Source: Gigaspora rosea (taxonomy: Eukaryota > Glomeromycota > Glomeromycetes > Diversisporales > Gigasporaceae). From it: a stretch of 64,000 nucleotides of DNA. The stretch spans positions 337,856 to 401,855 of the forward strand of contig QKWP01000040.1 of NCBI GenBank assembly GCA_003550325.1. Direction: 5' to 3'. Numbering within the stretch: position 1 is the first letter of the stretch; every line of letters starts with the position of its first letter. The position numbers and the translations under genes were made by a program. The notes beneath the pieces were generated by a model. It was given only the letters and a program-made list of their open reading frames with translations, was not told the origin of the DNA and ran no database searches. Positions 42,646 through 52,891 of this stretch are shown piece by piece.

Positions 42646-44945
42646 ATGAGAAAAATAATTGAAATTTTATTAGGAGACATCTATATTCAATCATTTATTA
42701 TAGGTTTAATTGTATCAGCACTTTTTTCCAAATTGTCAAGGCGAACTAAACTAGTAATTTTTTTTTTATATATTAATATTTATTCATAATTACATTATTA
42801 ATATAAATGATAATTTTCTTAGAATGAACCACCCCTAGCCTATTATCGATTTCCAATTATTGGACATACTTGGAGATTTTTAATGGATTGCAATAATTTA
42901 ATTATTGAATCTCGTGAAAAGGTTTTATTTCTTTTTTAAAAAATAAATAAATCAATAAATGAAATAAAATAATTCTTTCTTTTGCGAACTAATAATTAAA
43001 ATTTCCTAATAATAGTACGGAGAGACATTTTCGTTATATATATTCGGTCAAATAATAACTATAGTCGGAAAGGAAACAACTCATGAAGTATTAAGTAAAG
43101 ATCAAGATTTTAATTTTCGTGAAGGCCTTAAAGTGGTAATTAAAAAATCTTTATTGAATGCTATAGTCTTTCGGATATTATATACTGTATGTACTAAATC
43201 ATTCTTTCAATTTTAAAAACAGCAATTACCGTTACATTTGATATTTAAGCATGCTACGATTACTGAGAAAAATGATAAAATAGTTAAAGTACATATCGCA
43301 GGAAAATTAAAACATCTCATAAGTAGGCTACAAAAAAATATTATTAAGGCTATAGACCTTCATATTGGCGAATGTGTTGGTAAGTTTTTAAGCCTCCAAC
43401 TTCAATTTCTCATATGAGATTTAAAAGGAATTTTTTTCTTGTTAGAGCCAAAGAATATTCATATCTGTGATCAAAGTAAAACTTTAACAGATATTATTGC
43501 AATTCCAATTGCTAACATTGTTGTTGGTGAAGTATGTATTGTATGTTTTTTTTTTTATGTAAAAAATTCTTGTCATTAACTTGAGAACCTTTATGATAAA
43601 AATTAGGAATGTTACAATAATAAAGAAATATTAGAAGTTTTTACGGACTTAACACTTTCAATTGTAAAAATGTTTGTGATACCACCTGTATTATCTTTTA
43701 TACATCCCTGGCTTCATCAACAATTTGTTACGTACGTTTATTCTTTTTTTTTTTTTTTTTTTTGAAACAAAAGATCTTAAAAATTTAGAATTCGGTTATT
43801 TTATGTACTATAAAAAACAGCATTAATTATTTATTTCAACTAACAGAATTCCCTTAAGGTTTGGTTGGAATCCATTTTCAAAACATAAGAAAGCAATTCT
43901 AAATCATATTAAACCGGTCATCAAAAAACGTCTTTATGATAAAAAGAGATTAGGTGATGCTTGGGTTGCACCAGTAAGTTATATATAAAATATATTAGTG
44001 TTACAGTATGTGAAATTTGTAAATTATTTAACTTTATTTTTAATTAAAACAAAAAAAAAAATAGTTAGATGCATTACAATGCTACTTAGATGATCCTGAA
44101 ATAACACCTGATCTCGATCCAAATAATGTAAATTATGATTATATTGCTAATGCAATTGGTCGGTTTATTTTTTCTACTATGGGAACTACGAATTTTGGTG
44201 TTACCTATGCTTTATATGGTTTGTCATATTCTATTTTTATTATAAAATATATTTAATTCCCATTTTACTTATATTTTATTTGAAATTTAGATTTGGCAGA
44301 AAAAAAACAATATTGGCAAGAATTATATCAGGAGGCTCAAGAAATTAATAAACAATGTAATGGAAATGAACTTACATCTGATGATATTGCCAGAATGGTG
44401 AAATTGGATAGTTTTGTCAAAGAGTCTTTAAGAATTTCTAGTGCCCCAATAGTTGGTTTGCAGCACAAATGTATCTCAAAATCTTATTATACATTTGCCA
44501 ATGGATATCAAGTTCCAAGTGGTAATCTTTTTTTTTTCTTGATTGCTATTTTCTTAATTTTCAAGTATAACAATTTTTATACTTTTTTCTATCACATAAA
44601 ATCATAGGTCGCATAGTCTATTTAAACTTTCTTGATACAAATAATAATGAAGAACTTCAAGGCCAAAATCCCACAGAATTTGATGCATACCGTCATCTGA
44701 AACGTAATTCTTCAGCAACAAAACTCGAACGTAATTTTTTAGTATTTGGAGGTGGAAAACATGCATGTCCGGGTAGATTTTTTGCAGTCAATGAGATTAA
44801 AATGTTTTTACATAAAGTTATGTTAAAATATGACGTTAGAACTGATACCGAGGAGATTGGATCTAAAAGAAGATATTTGGGACCATTTCGTGCACCGTTA
44901 AATGTTGTTCTGGTGTTTGAGAATAGAAAGGAAACTGTAAATTAA
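42646..44945 (+). CDS. Cytochrome P450 monooxygenase (10 exons, 514 aa)
   Basis: Haem-thiolate monooxygenase, expected at the ER membrane with a reductase partner; the substrate is unknown. Exons by eye are 42646-42753, 42823-42921, 43016-43135, 43223-43379, 43446-43531, 43607-43731, 43847-43973, 44065-44218, 44291-44521 and 44608-44945. All introns are GT-AG and all phases agree, giving 514 residues with no internal stop, the normal family length. An N-terminal membrane anchor (YIQSFIIGLIVSALFSKL) is followed by the hinge PIIGH. The ExxR motif is E370-S-L-R373. The haem loop FGGGKHACPG has its thiolate ligand at Cys456. The I-helix reads FSTMGTTNFG (about 310-319) and lacks the usual acid-alcohol pair (A/G-G-x-D/E-T), so classical O2 activation may differ. 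No CYP family number is assigned. Confidence 0.9.
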
Positions 44946-45056
44946 GATTTAGATCATTAATTTAGAAAAGTGTATTGATATTGAGATAAAAAAGTGAATC
45001 TTAATCTTTTTCTTTTTTTTTTTTTTTACTCTGAATAAACATATATTTTAAATAAA

Positions 45057-45166
45057 TTGTGTTTTTAAATAAATTATATTTTAAATAAATAGACCTATAC
45101 TAATAATATATATTGTGTTTTTAAATAAATTATATTTTAAATAAATAGACCTATACTCATAATATA
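45057..45166. repeat. 55-bp tandem duplication
   Basis: TTGTGTTTTTAAATAAATTA followed by TATTTTAAATAAATAGACCT and ATACTAATAATATATA, present twice head to tail downstream of the P450. Confidence 0.9.
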
Positions 45167-45334
45167 TAAAGACTTATTATAAAAAAACTTTTTTTCAATA
45201 GTTGTGATGCGTGGCAATTAGAACAACCTACGTACGTACATCGGTTAATACTGTATAAATTTTTGTGTCTAATATCTATTATCATTATTTTAACACTAAA
45301 CAGACCTATATCAATAGTTACTCACACTTACAAC

Positions 45335-45731
45335 TAGGGATGGGTTCGGTCGGTTACGGTCGGTTTCGGCCGGTTATTATCGACATATAGCCGGCTAAGT
45401 GCGGTCGGTCATGCCGACTATAGTCGATCAATATTTTACTATGTAAAGGTTCTTTGATCCTTTAATTAAAGTTGTAGAGCCAATTCTTCCGATTCTAACG
45501 GCAGTTATATCATCAAAATTGGTTTAGTCATTCTTGAGATAATTGAGATTACAGATTAGTTTAGGCAAATTTTTGTTAGTGTAAGAAACAAATGACGTAT
45601 GAATTATTTCACGTGATGTGATGATCATAGCTGATAGGGTGCGTATAGTCTTTACGGGATCTTTTAAATCTGGCATCGGCTATGCTATAGCCGGTCACCA
45701 ACGGCTATAACCGTAACCGTACACATCCCTA
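45335..45731. mobile_element. hAT-like MITE (397 bp)
   Basis: The terminal words TAGGGATGGG and (right) CACATCCCTA are flanked by a perfect 8-bp duplication CTTACAAC (45327-45334, 45732-45739). Subterminal CGGTTACGGTCGG is inverted at the right end as CCGTAACCGT. It has a higher GC content than its surroundings. No ORF. Confidence 0.93.
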
Positions 45732-45965
45732 CTTACAACACATAAAATCTCGATATATACATAGTAGAGATGAAGGCGTATCGTCTCAACGATTACCATA
45801 ATTAATTACGACATTTCATTGGGACATCATTGGGACATTATTAGGACGATTCGTCTGCACCTCTAAGTGCATATACGCAATAAAAAATAACAATTATTTT
45901 AGTGATTTAAACATCAAAACTTGGTGTGCTATCTATTCTGAAAATGTATTCTATGTTTCTTGGAG

Positions 45966-46036
45966 CTAATGATGCCTGACGAAACTATTTTTGCAATGAC
46001 AATATGACTTCGTATACGTTTCGTCGGACGAAGCTT
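45966..46036. repeat. Eroded end of the 8425-type hAT element
   Basis: GATGCCTGACGAAACTATTT and CGTATACGTTTCGTCGGACG repeat the left subterminal text of the element at 8425. The other end is not present nearby. The rest of 45740-46720 shows no gene. Confidence 0.55.
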
Positions 46037-46724
46037 TGGTAGTACCCGAGAAAATTTTCTCAGATTAAGAGAGGTACGTATATCTTTGTATGACTTTACT
46101 GTATTTTATCGGAAAGGACTACATGCATGTAATCAAATTGATTACAGGATGCCAATAATGCCGAAGATTAAAATTTTATTAAACTGATTTAATAGAATAC
46201 AGCAGCAATTGATCATTTTAAAATGCCTAACGTTATTTATCATAATTTAATACATTTTATCATAGTTAAAATTAGTATACAGGCAGAATGAAATATGGTA
46301 TTTCTGGACGCCTCCATTCTTCAAGAGACCGCTGAAATATTTTTGGTTAATTTTCGAAAGTGTAGAAAAATAAAGGCTAAACTTAAATCACGAGTAATAA
46401 TCTTGATGAACAAAGTTGTGTATTTAATAAACAAATAAGATAGCTGCACAATGTAGTTGCACTAAAGCCAGTAACGGAGCTGAATGGGTACAATCAAGAT
46501 TTAATTGATAAATTATACCTACTGAAGTGAATTAAAAGCATATTTATTATTGTCAATGCATTTAATATTTCTTGAATAAGAGCCACGGTACTGTTTGCAA
46601 GGCCGATGCTATCAGTTATTGCAATTACTGAATCATGCTCTACGGATGCGCTATAATTAATTAAATGATGTAAATGTAAAACATATCGCTATAAATCATA
46701 TTACAATAATTCAGATCCGTGCAT

Positions 46725-46770
46725 TTCACCGACAAGTAATTTATTGACAAGACTAATTTACTGACAATTA
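46725..46770. repeat. MITE family B fragment
   Basis: GCATTTCACCGACAAGTAAT then TTACTGACAATTACAG, the arm words of family B without the rest of the element. Confidence 0.5.
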
Positions 46771-46773
46771 CAG

Positions 46774-46990
46774 CTGTTCTCATAATTCTGGGACAAACTA
46801 AAAAACTTACTCGTTTTTTGAAATCCCTTCGGTTTCGTCTTATGAATTATCTAGCTCTCCGGAAATTCTATCACTATTTTCAGACTGAAGTTCCAAAGAC
46901 AACGAAGTGCTAGGTGGCTTTTAGGATGAAATCAAAGGGACTTCGGGAAACAGCAAATTTTTGTTTGTCTTAAAATTTATAAGAGTTGTA
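46774..46990. mobile_element. Possible MITE, about 215 bp
   Basis: CTCATAATTCTGGGACAAAC...AAATCCCTTCGGTTTCGTC pairs imperfectly with GATGAAATCAAAGGGACTTC...TTTGTTTGTCTTAAAATTTA. Internal words are partly complementary. No clear target duplication. Confidence 0.5.
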
Positions 46991-47160
46991 ATTAAATTAC
47001 AGTATGAAGTGTATGGTTTACAGACAACTATCTGTGTACAAACACTTGGACCTTATTAGGTAGCAGCATATTCAAATCAATTATTGAATGCACATTAACA
47101 TTATAAGGGGAGTAGGGGTATTATGGCGAATAAGGTATTATAGCGAATTCGGCATATCTC

Positions 47161-47271
47161 TTGATCCCGTGATCGGAATTGAACGATTTGTACACCATTC
47201 GATTCGTCTCGGTGAGACGAATCGATTGGTGCCAAATTCGTTCATTTCCGACCACTGGATCATGAAATATC
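47161..47271. repeat. Palindromic cassette within the pogo element
   Basis: TTGATCCCGTGATCGGAATT, GTACACCATTCGATTCGTC, loop, GACGAATCGATTGGTGCC and CCGACCACTGGATCATG form a hairpin of about 110 bp. The same cassette occurs at 6379-6462, 12733-12842 and 12902-13010. Confidence 0.85.
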
Positions 47272-47842
47272 GATATTTAAACGAATTTTTACTTAAAAAA
47301 AGAAAACAGAACACATACAAAAAAATTTTTGCACTAAATAAATCCATCTTAGCGCGTTAAGTAATTTTGTTCGCAGTAACAAATTCTACCTAAGTTCAAA
47401 ACTTTTATATAGTTTGATAATCTTTTTCTTAATTTATTTTTACTTCGAATAAATAAAGGTATATAAGCCATATATTAGGTATTATGGCGAAGTAATTATG
47501 GTGGAATTAGAAATTTACTCCACGCAAAACAAAAACTTATTTATCTTTTTTATGTATAACAATTCATAACAACTACACATTCCCCTTAATTCTGGTATGT
47601 ACGTACGTAGGTCCAACAATAAAAACAGGTTCGCGACACGTTAATAAAATGTATCGCGACGCAAAAATTCTTGGATCACGAAAACAAGTTTATTTTCACC
47701 AGTAGACATTGAACAACCTTGAACATTTAAATAAATAAATGACATAGTAAACCCGTGTTACTTTATTATTATATAAATTGTTTTTTGTCACGTTTTCGTC
47801 ACGTTTTCACATTATTGTATTATCTCGTTACATCAAATAAAT

Positions 47843-49609
47843 ATGCAAGTTTCTAATACTAACAGACAAGATAAAATTCGTGCTGCACTTGACAAATTAA
47901 ATGAACAACCTATCGGTTCTAAAGGTCCAAGCTTAAACAGTGTTGCAAAAAGCTTTGGAATTCCAGAAACTACACTTAGACGGGCTAAAGAAAATGGTGG
48001 TCCTCTTGGTCGCCCAGGACCATCAACCGTTCTTACTAAACATGAAGAAGATCAACTTGCCGGCTATTGCCTTAATATGCAAAAGCTCGGGTTTGGTCTA
48101 ACAAAGGAGGGGGTTAACCATTGTATAATCGAAATTATGCGATTAAATAAACGAAATCATCCATTTGGAAATACGGGACCAAGTTATGATTGGTGGAAGC
48201 GTTTCATGAGGGATCACCCTGAGCTTTCAATTCGTACTCCACAAGAATTATCAGAGGCACGCGCACAGCGAGCAAATGCAACAATTGTTAAGGACCATTT
48301 TGAAAAACTTAAACAGATTATTCATGAGAATTCACTTACCGCTGCGCAGATTTGGAACATGGACGAAACTGGTTTCGTCATTGTTCCAAAATCTGAAAAA
48401 GTAATTGCAAAAAAAGGTGCACACCAAGTTCATAAAGTTTCGTATGGGAATTCTCATGAACATATCTCATTAGCACCAACAATTTCTGCCGCTGGGTCGT
48501 ATATTCCGCCTTTGATAATCTATAAGGGTGTTCGAGCAATTCCTGGCTTGTTAGAAGGTGCACCGTCTGGAACTGTAATGGGTTTTACAGATACTGGGTA
48601 TATGCACGAAGACCTTTTTCAAATGTACCTTAACCACTTTATCAACTCAGTTCCACCTGCTCGACCTGTTTTGTTAATCCTCGATGGTCATAAAAGCCAT
48701 ATTAACTATACAAGCGTTGATTTTTGCCGAGAAAATAGTATCCTTCTTTACACGCTTCCACCTCATACAACACACGTTTTGCAACCATCAGAGCTTCCTT
48801 TTGCAAAATTAAAAAACGAATATAACAAAGCGTGTAATAAATATTGTATTAATAATAATGGCATGACAGTAACAAAACACACTTTCGCGAAAGTCCTTGG
48901 TCCCGCTTTTCTTGAAACCTACACGCCACTTGCCATTTGCAATGCCTATAAAACAACGGGAATATGGCCATTTAATCCCAATGCCATTAGCCACGACCGT
49001 TTGGACGCTTCACTAACAACTGAAAACTTTGTTGACTTATCTTCATGTAGCAACTCTTTCGTCCAACCCATCGAACCAAGCCAACCTTTCGACCAACTTG
49101 TCGAATCAAGTTCTGCATCTCAACCAAACCATTTTCATCCTACAAGGTTGAACGTTAATTTGTTAAAAGAAGAAAATAAAATGCTTAAGGAGGAAAATGA
49201 ATTATTAAAAGCTCAACTTGCGCTAGTAACAGAAGAGCTTGACGTCTACAAAAATCCTGGAACATCTACTTTGCGCTCAGTTCTAAAGTATCCAGTTCGT
49301 AATTCACAAGCCAATAACTCTCAGCCAACTTCTGAAAACCAATCTGATCCCGAAAAGCAGTCAGGTTCTCCGTTGCTCCCTCCTAAAAAAAAGAGAAAAA
49401 CGCTCCCTTTTGCTCGACTTCTTACGAATGAGGAAAGCTGGCGGCAATTGAAAGAAGCGAATGAGAAATCAGAACAGAAGATTGCAGAGACAAAAAGAAA
49501 AAAAGAGATAACAGCCCAAAAAAAGGCTGCACGAGAACTTGAGCTAGCACAAAAAAAAGAAGAACGTGCTAAAAAAAGTCAAGAAAAGTTAGCAAGGAAA
49601 AAAAAATAA
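47843..49609 (+). CDS. Pogo-type transposase (588 aa)
   Basis: Catalyses cut-and-paste of the surrounding element. Residues about 10-50 form a Psq-like helix-turn-helix (SLNSVAKSFGIPETTLRR), and about 60-135 a CENP-B-type DNA-binding domain (EEDQLAGYCLNMQKLGFGLT, WWKRFMRDHPELSIRTPQ). A DDE_1 catalytic domain spans about 165-385. Catalytic acids are read as D174 (WNMDETGF), D281 (LLILDGHKSH) and E317 (HVLQPSELPF), a DD35E spacing; pogo relatives usually have Asp in the third place. A coiled coil of leucine heptads lies at about 436-468 (LLKEENKMLKEENELLKAQL). A basic PPKKKRK nuclear signal (about 513-519) and a Lys/Glu-rich C-terminal helix follow. There is no intron. The start is the first ATG after a stop, 740 bp inside the left end. 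Confidence 0.93.
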   Translation: MQVSNTNRQDKIRAALDKLNEQPIGSKGPSLNSVAKSFGIPETTLRRAKENGGPLGRPGPSTVLTKHEEDQLAGYCLNMQKLGFGLTKEGVNHCIIEIMRLNKRNHPFGNTGPSYDWWKRFMRDHPELSIRTPQELSEARAQRANATIVKDHFEKLKQIIHENSLTAAQIWNMDETGFVIVPKSEKVIAKKGAHQVHKVSYGNSHEHISLAPTISAAGSYIPPLIIYKGVRAIPGLLEGAPSGTVMGFTDTGYMHEDLFQMYLNHFINSVPPARPVLLILDGHKSHINYTSVDFCRENSILLYTLPPHTTHVLQPSELPFAKLKNEYNKACNKYCINNNGMTVTKHTFAKVLGPAFLETYTPLAICNAYKTTGIWPFNPNAISHDRLDASLTTENFVDLSSCSNSFVQPIEPSQPFDQLVESSSASQPNHFHPTRLNVNLLKEENKMLKEENELLKAQLALVTEELDVYKNPGTSTLRSVLKYPVRNSQANNSQPTSENQSDPEKQSGSPLLPPKKKRKTLPFARLLTNEESWRQLKEANEKSEQKIAETKRKKEITAQKKAARELELAQKKEERAKKSQEKLARKKK

Positions 49610-49856
49610 GAAAAAAAAATTTTTTTTCTAAATTCGCCACAATACCTCCATAACCTTAAATTTTTTGATTTTGGTACTGTGTACAAAAACGATGATCTTG
49701 TACCGATATACAAATCATGCATTCTTATTTTTGTATTAGATTTATTCTATATATGTTGTACTATTAGTGGTTTAAATTTCAAAGTTCTATATTGGGTTAA
49801 TAAAAAGTTTTCCTTGTAGCATACTTAACTTCGCCATAATACCCCTACTCCCCTTA

Positions 49857-50574
49857 TGTATAATAATGTATATTGGTAAATTTTATTCTATATAGTTATA
49901 TATTGCTAGTTTCTACTAATATACTTGGATTAATATTTATTCTCTAGTTCTTATTTATACTTCTATACTATTTCTTCTTGATTATTGCCCAAATTTCAAA
50001 TTCAGGCTGATCCAGAATTTTTATCATTCTTTTTGATTATATATTTTTTTACTTTTTAATAATATATGAATTTTTTAAACTATTAGTTACAAACAAAGAG
50101 TAAAAGTCACTGAATAAAAAAAAAAAGAAAAAGAAAAAGAGAGAAAAAAAAGAAAGAAAAAAAATGAAAGATGGGTTGTGATTTGTAGTAAGCTAAATTT
50201 TTTTATATAGTATAGAAGTATTAATAATCGTGTAACATAGATAAAATTGTGTAACGACAGACACGTGATCATCAATTTTTTTAATATAGATTTTGAAATT
50301 GCGTTACAATACACCATAGCATTATCTTTTATAGTCAATACATAATTCTCAAATTATTAATTCTATAAATTCAACCTGAATATGCTTAAGTTCTGCTTTC
50401 CTCCCACAGTCTTATCGATTAATTGAATGCCCCAAACTTGCCTATGAACTGACCGTTGTGCAAAACTATTCCAATACAAATTTTTATTTTCATTACCTCC
50501 CCAACTATAAAGCTAAGTCATTATATACCTTCTCACTCAAAATCGCCCTTTTTATTGTGCAAATAATTTAAAAA
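49857..50574. other. Region upstream of the Ras-like gene
   Basis: AT-rich with a purine tract (50113-50165, AAAAAGAAAAAGAGAGAAAA) and a pyrimidine-rich stretch just before the Ras start (50500-50560), likely the promoter/5' leader. No other gene. Confidence 0.5.
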
Positions 50575-51674
50575 ATGTCCAAGACCGAACTTTTAAGGGA
50601 ATATAAGCTCGTAGTAGTTGGTGGTGGTGGTAAGATATTTTATGAACGTTTATTATCAATTTAATGTGTTTCTGCTAATCTGGCCACTTCAGAATGTCTT
50701 TATTGTAAACTGACATCGAGTTTCTACCGGCCATGAGATGAAGCATTTTAGTTTTATACCTATATCATGTCAAACTACTTTAACTTCGTTTTCTCAAATT
50801 GACTTTTTTAAATCCACTTTTCTGTATAACGAAAATAGGAACTGACAAATCTGCACTCGTAATCCAGTTTATTCAAGCATACTTTGTTGACGAATATGAT
50901 CCTACGATTGAAGGTATGTAAAATAGCGAAAAAAAATTGCATGGTTTTTGAAGAACTCTTGTTATATTCGTATACGAAAAATTGCTGTACCAAGATTGTT
51001 CAGCGCTAACAAATATTTTTCCAACTCAGACAGCTATCGCAAACAATGCGTCATTGACGATGAAGTTGCTTTATTAGATGTGTTGGATATTGCCGGGCAA
51101 GAGGAATACAGGTATATGAATTTAAAAATATTGATAATTTTGAAATTTCATATTTTAATACCTTGACACTATCAATAGTGCCATGCGAGAACAATACATG
51201 CATACTGGAGAAGGGTTTCTTTTTGTCTATTCCATTACATCTCGTAATTCTTTTGATGAAATTTCCACGTTTTATCAACAAATTCTTCGTGCAAAAAAAT
51301 AAAGATTACTTTCCAGCCATTGTTGTGGCTAATAACTGTGATTTAGAAATGGAGAGACAGGTTTCTGAGCAAGGTTTATATGGCAAAATTTTTGCTTTTT
51401 AATGCCCTTTTTGATTTTTTTTCACATATCTTTATTCGTTTTTTCTTTTATAGAGGGCCGAGAGCTTGCTAAACAACTCAACTGTAAATTTATCGAGACT
51501 TCTGCCAAGCAACGCATTAACGTAGATGAAGCATTCTATAATTTTGTCCGTGAGATTAGAAAATACAACAAAGAACAGCAATATGGGGGCCGAAACCCTG
51601 CAAATCCGGGAAGCGGAAATGAATACACTCATGAAGGAATTGAGGAAGGTGGTGGTTGTTGTGTAGTCATGTAA
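50575..51674 (+). pseudogene. Ras-type small GTPase with damaged G boxes
   Basis: Ras-family membrane GTPase copy with five exons: 50575-50629, 50839-50913, 51030-51111, 51179-51373, 51454-51674. The introns are GT-AG and phases agree. Recognisable parts are EYKLVVVGGGG, the effector loop [46 protein letters not shown] and a C-terminal CC-VVM CaaX box for prenylation with an adjacent palmitoylation-type Cys. The damage is concentrated where nucleotide is held. The P-loop reads GGGGTDKS (Gly15 of H-Ras replaced by Asp), switch II DTAGQ is DIAGQ and NKCD is NNCD. In exon 4, after ILRAKK (near 51300), two bases are missing so that TAA follows at once; the other frame resumes KDYFPAIVVANNCDLE. 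Retained introns show a decayed duplicate rather than a retrocopy. Confidence in the family is high; confidence that it is dead is good. Confidence 0.88.
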
Positions 51675-51818
51675 AAATACATTATTTATATATTACATTA
51701 TATTATTTCAACTTTTTTTTTTAAAAAAAAAACAACGATCATAAAAATCAACCTTTTCCATTAACGTTTATAATTTCTTTGAAACTTAATATTATTGTAT
51801 TTTTTAACATGTCATTCA

Positions 51819-52162
51819 TTAGGCCACACAAAGTTAATTTTTCGTTTTGCATTATATGAGTTTCAAAATTCCCGGTCGGACTTTTTTTTTTTTTTTTTAA
51901 TTTATTCTAAATTAATAGCCTTATGTTGCATCTAAGGCCACATAAAGTTAATTTCACGCTTTGCATAACATGGAATCAGAAAATTGGGGGGGTTAACAGT
52001 CAGATTTTCTATCGACCCTATCGGATAATGTCGGAAAGCTAATGTCTCCATCGGATGATACCGGATTAATTTATGGGGAAAAATTAAATAACAAAAATAC
52101 AATAATTGGAAAAATGGGTCGGCGGGTAATGCAAAACGAAAATTTAACTTTGCGTAGCCTTA
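51819..52162. mobile_element. MITE family A, copy 3
   Basis: Left end TTAGGCCACACAAAGTTAAT and right end TTAACTTTGCGTAGCCTTA. The left-end text is repeated inside (AAGGCCACATAAAGTTAATT, about 51933). Shared interior words are GACCCTATCGGATAATGTCG and GGGTCGGCGGGTAATGCAAA. Confidence 0.85.
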
Positions 52163-52676
52163 CATAAACGCAAAAGGAATGGATTAGGTAATGCATGTAG
52201 ATGTTTAATAGACGTGTTTTTTATTTTACAATTAGACTCGTTCGTTTTATCCCTCTCTTTATTGAAACGACGGCTTATTTGTTCATTTTGGGCTTTTAGG
52301 TTCCAAAGTGATACTTTGTATCTTTAGTGGTTTACATTTTTCTTATTATATTTTATTATATACTATATTCCTTGCACCTGCCCCTCTCATGTCCATATCA
52401 GTTCGAAAGCTCAACTTCTCATTTTTCATTCATCATGAATGTCTATTGTATTAAGAATGCAAGAGCTAGGCTCATTACTTAGTATATTTCTTATTATTAT
52501 ATTTGTTCTTGTCGATATTTCATTACTCATATAAATAATATTGTTTACTAAAAAGTACTTATTGAGTTTTACATTGTCTTTGAGGCTAATTAATTAGTGC
52601 GCAATTCAAAAATGGTTTACACTTTTCTTAAATTCTAATTATAATGTAAAGATACTATAGATGCATGTAAATATAT
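52163..52676. other. AT-rich intergenic stretch
   Basis: No gene or repeat family recognised. Confidence 0.5.
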
Positions 52677-52891
52677 GGCTGCTGTCAACATTTTGAAAAA
52701 AATTATTGCCTTAACTTTTATCGCTCATATCTTGCTGAGTTTCGAAGCAATTCTTATGATTTAATAGTCAAAGAAAGCTCAAGATCTAAGCTTTCTTTTG
52801 ACTATTAAAGTATAAAATAGATTCTAAATTCATCGAGATATGTGCAGTGAAAGTTAAAGCATTAATTTTTTTCGAAACGTCAACTGCTTGG
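52677..52891. mobile_element. Foldback MITE, about 215 bp
   Basis: GCTGTCAACATTTTGAAAAA, TGCCTTAACTTTTATCGCTC and TTAATAGTCAAAGAAAGCT pair with AGCTTTCTTTTGACTATTAA, GTGCAGTGAAAGTTAAAGCA and TTTCGAAACGTCAACTGC. Loop-less centre near 52787. Confidence 0.75.

Larger units (their letters stand above)
47104..49856 (+). mobile_element. Pogo/Tc1-type DNA transposon, apparently intact
   Basis: 2.75 kb. The perfect inverted ends AGGGGAGTAGGGGTATTATG(GCGAA) are flanked by TA on both sides (47104-47105, 49855-49856). Subterminal copies of the TATTATGGCGAA word lie at about 47132, 47480 and, inverted, 49631. A large hairpin (47161-47271) sits near the left end. One uninterrupted transposase frame (47843-49609) fills the centre. 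Ends, target site and frame are all preserved, which suggests recent activity. Confidence 0.93.

Noticed and set aside
48378-48994. Antisense frames within the transposase
   Set aside because: No domain; shadows of a long coding frame.
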